Notes under the pieces: model-generated
Databases searched by the model: none
Seen by the model: the letters and a program-made list of their open reading frames with translations, nothing else
Told to the model about the DNA's origin: nothing
NCBI RefSeq assembly: GCF_015354505.1
Contig: NZ_JACAFP010000003.1
Span: 110,200-174,199, forward strand
DNA length: 64,000 nt
From: Microbacterium sp. UFMG61
GTDB lineage: Bacteria > Actinomycetota > Actinomycetes > Actinomycetales > Microbacteriaceae
Reading direction: 5' to 3'
Part shown: positions 8,767 through 17,344 of the stretch, one piece after another
How positions within the stretch are numbered: position 1 is the first letter of the stretch
How the letters are laid out: each line of letters begins with the position of its first letter
Translations under genes and position numbers: made by a program

Positions 8767-9659
8767 CAAACACCACGACACCCCTGTTCCGCGGCACCGA
8801 CCTGGTGAAGGAGTTCGCCACGGGCTCGGCAGGGCCGCTCGGAAAGTCGAAGACCTTCCGTGCCGTCGACAACGTCTCTCTCGAGGTGCACCGCGGCGAG
8901 ACGCTCGCCGTGGTCGGCGAGTCGGGCTCGGGCAAGTCGACCACCGCGCGACTCGTCGCCCGCCTGATGGATGCCACCAGCGGCACGCTCGAGTTCGAGG
9001 GCGCCGACGTCACCCGCGCGAAGGGCTCGGAGCTGCGGGAGTTCCGCGGCGCGGTGCAGGTGATCTTCCAGGACCCGTACTCGTCGCTGAACCCCAAGCA
9101 CACCGTCGAGCGTCTGGTGACGGCGCCGCTCGTGTATCAGGGACGCAAGATCCCCGGCGGCGCGCGCGCCTTCACCCGCGAGCTCATGGAGCGCGTGGGC
9201 CTCAACCCGATGCACTCCGAGCGCTATGCCTCGCAGTTCTCGGGCGGTCAGGCGCAGCGCATCGGCATCGCGAGGGCGCTGGCCGTGCGACCCAAGCTCG
9301 TCATCTGCGACGAGGCCGTCTCGGCTCTCGACGTGTCGGTGCAGGCGCAGGTCATCAACCTGCTGCGCGACCTGCAGTCCGACGAGGGCTTCGGCTACCT
9401 CTTCATCGCGCACGACCTCGCGGTCGTACGGCAGATCGCGACCCGCGTGGCCGTGATGTCGCAGGGCGCGATCGTCGAGACCGGCATGCGCGACGAGATC
9501 TTCGAGCGACCCGAGCATGAGTACACGAAGACGCTGCTGCAGGCCGTGCCGCGCATCAATCCCGAGTGGGATGCTCGGCGCCGCACGGCCGAGGCGGCGC
9601 GTGCAGGTCAGAACCCGGATGCTGTCGCCGCCGCCTCGAGCACGGAGGAGACCCGATGA
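8763..9659 (+). CDS. Peptide ABC transporter ATPase, OppF/DppF type
   Basis: A 298-residue ATPase, the second energising subunit of the peptide importer. Walker A is [17 protein letters not shown] near residues 55-70. The Q-loop region reads QVIFQDPYSSLNPKHTV, which is distinctive of OppF-type proteins. Signature is FSGGQAQRIGIARALAV and Walker B is LVICDEAVSALD. The tail ends HEYTKTLLQAVPRI followed by a low-complexity Ala-rich stretch. The stop overlaps the ATG of the next gene, the hydrolase, which ties peptide uptake to peptide cutting in one transcript. Confidence 0.9.
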   Translation: MTNTTTPLFRGTDLVKEFATGSAGPLGKSKTFRAVDNVSLEVHRGETLAVVGESGSGKSTTARLVARLMDATSGTLEFEGADVTRAKGSELREFRGAVQVIFQDPYSSLNPKHTVERLVTAPLVYQGRKIPGGARAFTRELMERVGLNPMHSERYASQFSGGQAQRIGIARALAVRPKLVICDEAVSALDVSVQAQVINLLRDLQSDEGFGYLFIAHDLAVVRQIATRVAVMSQGAIVETGMRDEIFERPEHEYTKTLLQAVPRINPEWDARRRTAEAARAGQNPDAVAAASSTEETR

Positions 9660-10963
9660 CCCGCACGACGACGACCGCCACCCCGACGGCGCAGTACATG
9701 CTGCCCGGCATCCGCGTCCGCGAGTACCGCACGACGGCACCGCTCGACTGGCACGCCCCCGACGGCGAGACCATCGAGCTCTTCGTGCGCGAACTCGTCG
9801 ACCCGGCATCCGACACCGCCGACCGTCCGCTGCTGACCTACCTGCAGGGCGGACCCGGCGGTGCGAACCCGCGCCCTCTCGGGCGTGACGGCTGGATCGA
9901 CGAGGCGCTGAGCGACTACCGCGTCGTGCTCGTCGACCAGCGTGGCACCGGGCAGAGCACGCCGGTGGATGCCGCGATCGTCGCCGAGCGCGGCGATGCG
10001 GGCGGCGAGTACCTCGCGTGCTTCCGCGCCGACTCGATCGTGCGCGACCTCGAGCACGTGCGCACCTCGCTCTACGACGGGCGTCGCTGGGCGACCCTGG
10101 CACAGAGCTTCGGCGGCTGGATCACGATGACCTACCTGTCGTTCGCCCCCGAGGGGCTGACGGCGAGCTACATCTGCGGCGGAGTGCCCGGCATGCCCCC
10201 GCGGGCGAGCGAGGTCTACCGACGCACGTTCGACCGGGTGGAGGCCAAGACGGCCGAGTTCTACCGGCGCTTTCCCGACGACGAGGCCGCCGTCGCGCGC
10301 ATCGCCGACCGGCTGGCCGCGGGCGATGTGCGTCTGCCCGACGGCGACCTGCTGACGGTCAGGCGCTGGCAGTCGCTGGGCATCGACTTCGGCATGAAGC
10401 CGGGTTTCGAGCGCCTGCACTGGCTCGTCGAGAAGGCGTTCGTGCGCCCCGGTGAGCTGTCGACGGGCTTTCTGCAGGACGTGATGGCGCTGTCCTCGAG
10501 CGCCGGCAACCCGCTCTTCTGGACTCTGCAGGAATCGATCTACGGCGACGAGCAGAGCGGCGCGACCGCGTGGGCGGCGCAGGCCGAGCGCGAGCGGCGC
10601 CCGCGGTTCGACGAGGCCCGCCGGCCGCTGCTGTTCACCGGCGAGATGGCGTTCCCGTGGATGTTCGACGAGGTGCGCCTGCTGCGCGGGTTCCGCACCG
10701 CCGTCGACCAGCTCGCCGCGAAGACCGACTGGTCGCCGCTCTATGACGCCGCGGCTCTGCAGAGCAACGAGGTGCCGGTGGCTGCGGTCGTCTACTTCGA
10801 CGACATGTACGTCGACTCCGGTCTGCAGCTGCAGACGCTCGCGGGCGTCGGCAACTCGCAGTACTGGGTGACCAACGAATACGAACACGACGGGATCGGA
10901 TCGGGCCGCACGCTGACGCGCCTGAGAGAACTCGTCCGAGACCGCGGAGGAGAGCGCGCATGA
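9656..10963 (+). CDS. Proline iminopeptidase-like alpha/beta hydrolase (peptidase S33)
   Basis: A 435-residue cytoplasmic hydrolase expected to release N-terminal proline (or hydroxyproline) from peptides. It shows the oxyanion motif as YLQGGPGGANPR near residues 60-71, the strand VVLVDQRGTGQSTP, and the nucleophile elbow as LAQSFGGW (Ser near residue 150, in A-Q-S-F-G-G instead of G-x-S-x-G-G). A late His is in EYEHDGIGSG. The middle region forms the cap seen in proline iminopeptidases. The start at 9656 has GGAGGAG 5-6 nt upstream and overlaps the ATPase stop. The longer frame from 9566 reads back into the ATPase gene. No signal peptide is present, so it acts on imported peptides. Fine specificity (Pro or Hyp) is not visible. 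Confidence 0.85.
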   Translation: MTRTTTTATPTAQYMLPGIRVREYRTTAPLDWHAPDGETIELFVRELVDPASDTADRPLLTYLQGGPGGANPRPLGRDGWIDEALSDYRVVLVDQRGTGQSTPVDAAIVAERGDAGGEYLACFRADSIVRDLEHVRTSLYDGRRWATLAQSFGGWITMTYLSFAPEGLTASYICGGVPGMPPRASEVYRRTFDRVEAKTAEFYRRFPDDEAAVARIADRLAAGDVRLPDGDLLTVRRWQSLGIDFGMKPGFERLHWLVEKAFVRPGELSTGFLQDVMALSSSAGNPLFWTLQESIYGDEQSGATAWAAQAERERRPRFDEARRPLLFTGEMAFPWMFDEVRLLRGFRTAVDQLAAKTDWSPLYDAAALQSNEVPVAAVVYFDDMYVDSGLQLQTLAGVGNSQYWVTNEYEHDGIGSGRTLTRLRELVRDRGGERA

Positions 10964-12402
10964 GCGACACGACCACCGGATCACGCCCGCCGTATGCGGG
11001 AACCCGTTACCCGAGGCTGGCTCAGATCCCCGCCTTCCGCGAGTTCATCGCGCAGGGCTGGGACGAGGTGCCCACACGCCCCGATCTGCCGGCCGGCACG
11101 GCCCAGGCCGCGGCCGAGCACCGCGAGCGCCTGAGCGCAGCGATGCCCGGGCAGACCCTGGTGCTGAGCTCGGGCATCGCCCCGGTGCGCAACGACGACT
11201 CGTCGTACGGCTTCCGCGCCGACAGCAGCTTCGTGTGGGCGACCGGCTGTCAGACCGAGGACGCGACCCTGGTGATGTGGGCGCGACCGGGCGGCCACGA
11301 CGCCGTGCTCTACATGCCCGCGCCGTTCCGCCCCGGCGACGACGGCTTCTTCAGCAACGCACTGCACGGTGAGCTCTGGGTCGGCCCGTCGGCCGGCCTC
11401 GCGGAATGGGCCGACGAGCTGCAGGTGACGGTCGAGCCCCTCGACGCACTGCCCGCCCGCGCCGCCGACCTGCGCGGCGCGCTCGCCGCCCGCTCGGCCG
11501 CGGCGCTGGCCGCCGAACACGGCCTCGAGGTCTCGGCCGATGTCGAGCGCACCCTCTCGCGCCTGCGCATGATCAAGGACGAGTGGGAGATCGGTCAGCT
11601 GCGGCTGGCGATCGACGCGACCGTCGCGGGCTTCGCCGCCGTGGCCGCCGAGATCCCGCGCGCGATCTCTGACGGCCTGGGCGAGCGCTGGCTGCAGGGC
11701 ACGTTCGACCGCCACGCCCGCACGCACGGCAACGGACCCGGATACTCGACGATCGTCGGCTCGGGTTCGCACGCGCCGATCCTGCACTGGGTGCGCTGCG
11801 ACGGCCCGATCCACCCCGACCAGGCGCTGCTGCTCGACATGGGGGTCGAGGCCCGCTCGCTCTACACCGCCGACGTCACGCGCACGGTGCCCGCCGAGGG
11901 CACGTTCAGTGCGGCGCAGCGCGAGGTGCACGACCTCGTCGAGAAGGCGCACCGCGCGGGGCTCGCGCAGATCCGGCCCGGCACGCCCTACCTCGACTTC
12001 CACTTCGCCTCGATGCAGGTCGTGGCCCAGGGCCTGCACGACTGGGGCCTGCTGCCGGTCTCGGTCGACGAGGCGCTGTCGCCCGAGGGACAGCAGCATC
12101 GCCGCTACCTCGCCTGCGGCATCGGCCATCACCTCGGCCTCGACGTGCACGACTGCAGTCAGGCGCACTACGAGGACTACATGGGTGCGGACCTCGAGCC
12201 GGGCGTCGTGATGACGGTCGAGCCGGGCCTCTACTTCCATACCCACGACCTCACGCTGCCGCCCGAGCTGCGCGGCATCGGCGTGCGCCTCGAAGACGAC
12301 ATCCTCGTCACGCCCACCGGATCCGAGGTGCTCTCCGACGGCCTGCCCATCGACGCCGCGGGTGTCGAGGAGTGGACGCAGCGGCACCGGGCCGCGCGAT
12401 GA
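10960..12402 (+). CDS. Xaa-Pro aminopeptidase (peptidase M24B)
   Basis: A 480-residue dimetal aminopeptidase that cuts the bond between any first residue and a following proline. An AMP_N domain fills the first 170 residues (YGFRADSSFVWATGCQTEDA). The pita-bread catalytic domain follows with metal ligands in LLLDMGVEARSLYTADVTRT (two Asp), GIGHHLGLDVHDC (His), MTVEPGLYF (Glu) and GIGVRLEDDILVT (Glu). Length fits PepP-type enzymes. It overlaps both its neighbours by 4 bp. Paired with the iminopeptidase-like hydrolase it can take proline- or hydroxyproline-rich peptides apart from the N-terminus. No export signal was seen, so it is cytoplasmic. Confidence 0.92.
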   Translation: MSDTTTGSRPPYAGTRYPRLAQIPAFREFIAQGWDEVPTRPDLPAGTAQAAAEHRERLSAAMPGQTLVLSSGIAPVRNDDSSYGFRADSSFVWATGCQTEDATLVMWARPGGHDAVLYMPAPFRPGDDGFFSNALHGELWVGPSAGLAEWADELQVTVEPLDALPARAADLRGALAARSAAALAAEHGLEVSADVERTLSRLRMIKDEWEIGQLRLAIDATVAGFAAVAAEIPRAISDGLGERWLQGTFDRHARTHGNGPGYSTIVGSGSHAPILHWVRCDGPIHPDQALLLDMGVEARSLYTADVTRTVPAEGTFSAAQREVHDLVEKAHRAGLAQIRPGTPYLDFHFASMQVVAQGLHDWGLLPVSVDEALSPEGQQHRRYLACGIGHHLGLDVHDCSQAHYEDYMGADLEPGVVMTVEPGLYFHTHDLTLPPELRGIGVRLEDDILVTPTGSEVLSDGLPIDAAGVEEWTQRHRAAR

Positions 12403-15308
12403 CCCGGGGCAATGCGATGGCGTGGGACGCCGCGGTGACGGGGAGCGCGGCGGTCGCGGGGAATGCGGGTGCTCGTTCTGACGAGTACCCGTCGGCCACC
12501 GGCATCCTCTCCTCAGCCCAGCTGCGCCCGTTCCCGCTCGACCGCGTGCGCATCGGCGACGACAGCGTCTTCGCGCGGGCGAAGAACCAGATGCTGCACC
12601 TGGCGCGCGTGTACCCGGTCGATCGGCTGCTGGCCGTCTTCCGCGCGAACGCCGGGCTCGACACCCGCGATGCGCTGGCTCCCGGCAACTGGGAGGACTT
12701 CGGACACCCGCGTGAGCAGGCCTGGGGCGAGCACGACTATCCCGGGCGCGAGAGCGCGCAGACGGCGAACCTGCTGCGCGGGCACTACGCCGGTCACTTC
12801 CTGTCGATGCTGTCGCTCGCCTACGCGGGGGAGCGCGACGAGACGCTGCGCGCCAAGGTCGACGAGTTCGTCGCAGGACTCGGCGACGTGCAGCGTGCGC
12901 TCGCCGCGACCGGCCGCTACTCGCACCCGGGCTTTCTCGCCGCCTACGGCGAATGGCAGTTCTCCCGCCTCGAGGACTACGCGCCCTACGGCGAGATCTG
13001 GGCGCCGTATTACACGACCCACAAGATCATGGCGGGCCTGCTCGACGCCTACGAGCTGACCGGCAACGTCGAGGCGCGCGAGATCGCCGCGTCGATGGGC
13101 CACTGGGTGGCGCATCGACTGACGCGGCTCGATCACGAGCGCATCCAGCGCATGTGGTCGCTGTACATCGCCGGCGAGTACGGCGGCATGAACGAGACGA
13201 TGGCCCGGCTGAGCGTCGTCGCCGATGAGCCGCTCTTCCTCGACGTCGCTCGGCTCTTCGACCAGGACGACCTGCTCGCGGCCGGCGCCGAGCGTCGTGA
13301 CGTGCTCACCGACATGCACGCGAACCAGCACCTGCCACAGCTCATCGGATACCTGCACGAATACGACCTCACCGGCGAGCGCCGCTACCTCGACGCGGTG
13401 CTGGGCCTCTGGGATCAGATCGTGCCCGGTCGCACCTTCGCGCACGGCGGCACCGGCGAGAGCGAACTGTGGGGACCACCGAACACGGTCGCGGGCGACA
13501 TCGGTCACCGCAACGCCGAGACCTGCGCCACCTACAACCTGCTCAAGATCGCGCGGCACCTGTTCGCCCTCACCCGCGAGGCGCGATTCATGGCCTATTA
13601 CGAGCGCGGGGTGCTGAATCACATCCTCGCCTCGCGCCGCGATGTCGACTCCGACACGAGCCCCGAGGTCGCCTACATGTTCCCGGTGAACCCGGGCACG
13701 GTCGCCGAGTTCGACAACATCGGCACCTGCTGCGGCGGCACCGGACTCGAGAACCACGTCAAATACCAGGACACGATCTTCTTCACGTCTGCGGATGCCG
13801 AGCTGTGGGTCTCGTTCTTCGTGCCCGCGACGCTCGACTGGCGCGAGCAGCACGCGACGGTGCGAATGCAGACCACGCAGCCGCTCGGCGGCGTGACCGA
13901 GCTGCGCATCGACGGCGACGACGACTTCGTCGACGGCACCCCGCTGACGCTCCGCATCCGTGTTCCCGAGTGGACCGTCGGCATACCGAGCCTGAGGGTC
14001 GGCGACGAGACGATCACCGCCGCGCTCGACGACGGCTACCTGGTGGTGCGCCGGCCGTGGACCTCGGGCGAGGTGCTGCGCATCGAGACGCGCTCGGCGC
14101 TGCGAGCCGTGTCGACGCCCGACGACCCGACCCTGCAGTCGATCGAGTTCGGACCCTCGGTGCTGGTCGCGCGATCGGCGGCGACGACCGCCCTCGACCT
14201 TCCGCTCGCCCAGCGGCGCCGACTCGACGGCTCGGTGCGCGCCGATGTCTTTTCCGCGCCCTCCGGCACCGATTCGGCGGATGCGGTCGAAGCCGCGCTG
14301 CGCGCCGACGGCGCCGTGCACATCGACGGCGTGCGGTTCGAGCCGATCTGGACAGGCAGCGACGAGCGGTATCACATGTACGTGCGCGCGGCAGGAGCTC
14401 GCATCGGGTTCGTCGGCGCCGAGACCGAGGTGCCGGTGCGCGTGCGGCACGACGGAACCTCGCTGCTCGACGACGTGTGGCGCGAGCCCCTGCCCCAGAC
14501 GCGCGCCGAGTTCCTCGACCGGGTCGCTGCGACCGCCGCCGCGGCTCGCCGCGATGGGCTGCTCTCGCAGGACGAGCTCGTCGAGGTGCTGCGCGCCGCC
14601 GTCACGGCCGACGTCGACGGCCTCGGTGTGCACCCAGGCGGTGCGGTGCTCGAGAGCGATACGGACTCAGGTGAAGCATCCGGTGACACGGCGGCGGTGA
14701 CCTGGCGTGAGAGCGTCGATGCCGACGGCATCCGCGTGGTCGACTGGATCGTGCCCCCTGCGCTCGCCGCGGCGGCGATCGCCCCGGCCGTCGCGATCAC
14801 GACCGGAGTCCTGCCCGCACCCTCGGGCTGGTTCACCGAGGTCCCGATGATCACCGTGACCGCCGACGACCTCTCCGGTGCCACGGGTTCCGCTGGTCTG
14901 CGCGTCGAGGTGTCGCTGGGCGAGGGCGACTGGATGCCGTACACGGCGCCGTTCCCGCTGCCCGGTGACGGCGAGCACCGGGTGCGCGCGCGAGCGACGG
15001 ATGCCTCGGGGGCGACGGGCCATGCGTCGCGCGAGGTGGCCGTCGACACGGGTGCGCCGGTATCGCAGGCGACCGTGCGCCGACTCGGATCGAGCGTCGA
15101 GATCACTCTGACGGCGACCGACGAGGTGTCGGGGGTCGAGCGTATCCAGTGGGAGGGGCCCGGCACGTTCTGGGCGACGTTCCAGGAGGCGTTCGTGCGT
15201 GCGCTCAGCGACGAGGAGCAGATCATCGAGTTCGCGGCGACCGATCGCGCGGGCAACGAAGAGGCTCGTCAGAGGCTGATTCTGCCGCCTCGGGGAGACG
15301 CCTCGTGA
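12399..15308 (+). CDS. Large beta-L-arabinofuranosidase, DUF1680 fold (GH127/GH146 type), with Ig-like tail
   Basis: A 969-residue protein. The catalytic alpha/alpha barrel (roughly residues 40-480) carries GEYGGMNETMARL, then HRNAETCATYNLLKIARHLF with Glu374 and Cys376, then GTCCGGTGLENHVKYQDTIF with Cys444-Cys445. In Bifidobacterium HypBA1 the equivalent Glu-x-Cys and Cys-Cys form the zinc site and the Cys nucleophile. The overall motif wording is nearer GH146 than HypBA1. Beta-sandwich domains follow, and the last 150 residues (DDLSGATGSAGLRVEVSLGE onward) look Ig-like. There is no signal peptide, so it should work inside the cell. ATG overlaps the aminopeptidase stop. Its presence in an operon of Pro-peptide genes suggests it removes arabinose from hydroxyproline residues. 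Confidence 0.8.
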   Translation: MTRGNAMAWDAAVTGSAAVAGNAGARSDEYPSATGILSSAQLRPFPLDRVRIGDDSVFARAKNQMLHLARVYPVDRLLAVFRANAGLDTRDALAPGNWEDFGHPREQAWGEHDYPGRESAQTANLLRGHYAGHFLSMLSLAYAGERDETLRAKVDEFVAGLGDVQRALAATGRYSHPGFLAAYGEWQFSRLEDYAPYGEIWAPYYTTHKIMAGLLDAYELTGNVEAREIAASMGHWVAHRLTRLDHERIQRMWSLYIAGEYGGMNETMARLSVVADEPLFLDVARLFDQDDLLAAGAERRDVLTDMHANQHLPQLIGYLHEYDLTGERRYLDAVLGLWDQIVPGRTFAHGGTGESELWGPPNTVAGDIGHRNAETCATYNLLKIARHLFALTREARFMAYYERGVLNHILASRRDVDSDTSPEVAYMFPVNPGTVAEFDNIGTCCGGTGLENHVKYQDTIFFTSADAELWVSFFVPATLDWREQHATVRMQTTQPLGGVTELRIDGDDDFVDGTPLTLRIRVPEWTVGIPSLRVGDETITAALDDGYLVVRRPWTSGEVLRIETRSALRAVSTPDDPTLQSIEFGPSVLVARSAATTALDLPLAQRRRLDGSVRADVFSAPSGTDSADAVEAALRADGAVHIDGVRFEPIWTGSDERYHMYVRAAGARIGFVGAETEVPVRVRHDGTSLLDDVWREPLPQTRAEFLDRVAATAAAARRDGLLSQDELVEVLRAAVTADVDGLGVHPGGAVLESDTDSGEASGDTAAVTWRESVDADGIRVVDWIVPPALAAAAIAPAVAITTGVLPAPSGWFTEVPMITVTADDLSGATGSAGLRVEVSLGEGDWMPYTAPFPLPGDGEHRVRARATDASGATGHASREVAVDTGAPVSQATVRRLGSSVEITLTATDEVSGVERIQWEGPGTFWATFQEAFVRALSDEEQIIEFAATDRAGNEEARQRLILPPRGDAS

Positions 15309-15353
15309 TGAATCGACGCGGGTCGTGGACAGGACCAGCCTCGACCACTAACA

Positions 15354-15365
15354 TTGCAATTGTAC
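15354..15365. promoter_or_regulatory. Putative GntR operator upstream of the hydroxyproline operon
   Basis: TTGCAATTGTAC lies 52 bp before the ATG at 15418, in the 109-bp gap after the arabinofuranosidase gene. It matches the palindrome class of 4143-4154 and 25949-25960. A possible promoter, GTGGAC (15325-15330) with TAACAT (15349-15354) at 18-bp spacing, would place the operator on the -10/start region, as expected for repression. The promoter call is weak; the operator call rests on recurrence. Confidence 0.6.
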
Positions 15366-15417
15366 TCACCACTCACCCTGGTGCCGAGGGGCGCCGTAAG
15401 CACAGGAGTTCTGACTC

Positions 15418-16326
15418 ATGACCGAAAAGAAGCCCTGGCACGGCGTCAATCTCGCCACGACCCTGCCGATCAATCCGGACTTCTCCGTCAACTACGACGC
15501 CTACGCCGAGCACGTCCGCTTCACGACCGACAACGGCGTGACGGGCATCATCCCCAACGGCTCGCTCGGTGAGTACCAGACGCTCACCGAAGAAGAGCGC
15601 AAGCAGGTCTACCTCACCGCCGTCGAGGCGTCGCCCGAGGATGTGGCCGTGATCCCCGGTGTCGGTGCCTACGGCGCGATGGAGAGCGTGCGCTTCACCG
15701 AGCATGCGGCCGAGCACGGCGCACCCGCCGTCATGCTGCTGCCCCCGAACGCCTACCGGGCGAGCGACGACGAGGTCGTCGACCACTACCGCCGCGTCGC
15801 CGCCGTGGGCCTGCCGATCCTCGCCTACAACAACCCGATCGACACCAAGATCGACCTGCGCCCCGAGCTGCTCGCGCGCCTCTTCGACGAGGGCCTGATC
15901 GTCTCGGTCAAGGAGTTCTCGGGCGACGTGCGCAACGCCTACGCGATCCGCGAGCTCGCACCGGGTCTCGACATCTCGATCGGCTCCGACGACGTCGTGC
16001 TCGAGCTCGGCATCAACGGCGCCGTCGGCTGGGTGGCCGGCTACCCCAATGCCATCCCGGCATCCACCGTCGAGCTCTACAACCTGTCGACCTCGGGCGA
16101 CCCCGCCAGCTGGGCCAAGGCGCACGAGATGTACCGCGACCTGCACCCGCTGCTGCGCTGGGACTCGAAGACCTGGTTCGTGCAGGCGATCAAGCTGTCG
16201 CAGGAGGTCGCGGGAGTCGCGCCCGCCGGCATCACGACCCGCCCGCCGCGCCTGCCGCTTCCCGACGAGGTGCGCACGCGTATCATCGCCGACACCGAGG
16301 CCGTTCTGGCCAAGGGCTACCGCTGA
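15418..16326 (+). CDS. DHDPS-family lyase: likely pyrroline-4-hydroxy-2-carboxylate deaminase
   Basis: A 302-residue TIM-barrel enzyme of the dihydrodipicolinate synthase/N-acetylneuraminate lyase family. The substrate loop is GIIPNGSLGEYQTL near residues 44-57, Tyr137 lies in LAYNNP, and the Schiff-base Lys165 lies in VSVKEFSGD. In hydroxyproline clusters this family member turns delta-1-pyrroline-4-hydroxy-2-carboxylate into alpha-ketoglutarate semialdehyde and ammonia (LhpC role). The presence of the epimerase, dehydrogenase and semialdehyde dehydrogenase downstream makes that assignment much better than a lysine-pathway role. It is the first gene after the operator, and the epimerase follows after 16 bp. 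The exact reaction is inferred from context. Confidence 0.85.
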   Translation: MTEKKPWHGVNLATTLPINPDFSVNYDAYAEHVRFTTDNGVTGIIPNGSLGEYQTLTEEERKQVYLTAVEASPEDVAVIPGVGAYGAMESVRFTEHAAEHGAPAVMLLPPNAYRASDDEVVDHYRRVAAVGLPILAYNNPIDTKIDLRPELLARLFDEGLIVSVKEFSGDVRNAYAIRELAPGLDISIGSDDVVLELGINGAVGWVAGYPNAIPASTVELYNLSTSGDPASWAKAHEMYRDLHPLLRWDSKTWFVQAIKLSQEVAGVAPAGITTRPPRLPLPDEVRTRIIADTEAVLAKGYR

Positions 16327-16342
16327 TCCGGAGACACATCTC

Positions 16343-17344
16343 ATGCGAGCACAACGCGTCTTCCACGCCGTCGACTCCCACACCGAGGGGATGCCGACGC
16401 GTGTGATCGTCGGCGGCGTCGGCGTGATGCCGGGGTCGACGATGGAAGAGCGCCGGCAGTGGTTCATGGCGAACAGCGATGACCTGCGCCTGCTGCTGAT
16501 GAACGAGCCCCGTGGACACAGCGCCATGAGCGGTGCGATCCTGCAGCCGCCGACGCGACCGGATGCCGACTTCGGCGTGCTCTACATCGAGGTGTCGGGC
16601 TGCCTGCCCATGTGCGGTCACGGCACGATCGGTGTGGCGACCGTGCTCGTCGAGACGGGCATGGTCCCGGTCGTCGAGCCGGTCACCACGATCCGCCTCG
16701 ACACACCGGCCGGCCTCGTGATCGCCGAGGTGCAGGTCTCCGACGGGCACGCCGACAGTGTCACCCTGCGCAACGTGCCCTCGTTCGTCGTCGCCCTCGA
16801 CCAGGTCGTCGACGTGCCGGGGCTCGGGGCCGTCGAGTACGACCTCGCGTTCGGCGGCAACTTCTATGCGATCGTCTCGCTCGAGCAGGTCGGGCTGCCG
16901 TTCGACCGCGCGCACAAAGACGAGCTGCTCGCGGCGGGCCTCAGCATCATGGAGGCCATCGAGGCGAAGGGCGAGCCGGTGCATCCGATCGACCCGACCA
17001 TCCGCGGCTGCCACCACGTCTACCTGAAGGCGCCGGGGTCGACCGCACAGCACTCGCGACACGCCATGGCCATCTACCCCGGCTGGTTCGACCGGTCGCC
17101 CTGCGGCACGGGCACGAGCGCCCGCATGGCGCAGCTGCACGCGCGGGGAGAGCTGCCGCTGGATCAGGACTTCGTCAACGAGTCGTTCATCGGCACCAGC
17201 TTCACCGGCCGCCTCGTCGAGACGACCGAGGTCGCCGGCATCCCGGCGGTCATCCCGACCATCACCGGCCGGGCATGGGTGACCGGCACTGCGCAGTACA
17301 TGCTCGACCCGAGCGATCCCTTCCCGCAGGGGTTCGTGCTGTGA
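16343..17344 (+). CDS. 4-hydroxyproline 2-epimerase (proline racemase family)
   Basis: A 333-residue cofactor-free epimerase converting trans-4-hydroxy-L-proline into cis-4-hydroxy-D-proline. Family marks are DSHTEGMPTRVIVGG at residues 11-25, the first catalytic Cys91 in LPMCGHGTIG and the second Cys254 in RSPCGTGTSARM. Both Cys are present, which fits a racemase/epimerase. Members with Thr at the second-type position are usually trans-3-hydroxyproline dehydratases. The start at 16343 is preceded by a weak GGAGA. The stop overlaps the GTG of the next gene. Cytoplasmic. The context of a full hydroxyproline pathway favours hydroxyproline over proline as substrate. Confidence 0.88.
   Translation: MRAQRVFHAVDSHTEGMPTRVIVGGVGVMPGSTMEERRQWFMANSDDLRLLLMNEPRGHSAMSGAILQPPTRPDADFGVLYIEVSGCLPMCGHGTIGVATVLVETGMVPVVEPVTTIRLDTPAGLVIAEVQVSDGHADSVTLRNVPSFVVALDQVVDVPGLGAVEYDLAFGGNFYAIVSLEQVGLPFDRAHKDELLAAGLSIMEAIEAKGEPVHPIDPTIRGCHHVYLKAPGSTAQHSRHAMAIYPGWFDRSPCGTGTSARMAQLHARGELPLDQDFVNESFIGTSFTGRLVETTEVAGIPAVIPTITGRAWVTGTAQYMLDPSDPFPQGFVL

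Noticed and set aside
12513..14633. 706-codon open frame on the minus strand opposite the arabinofuranosidase gene
   Set aside because: Composition is typical of shadow frames and the plus strand shows clear enzyme motifs over the same DNA.
15418..16326. Annotation as 4-hydroxy-tetrahydrodipicolinate synthase (dapA)
   Set aside because: The fold is shared, but the operon of hydroxyproline genes fits the pyrroline-4-hydroxy-2-carboxylate deaminase role far better, and no lysine genes are near.
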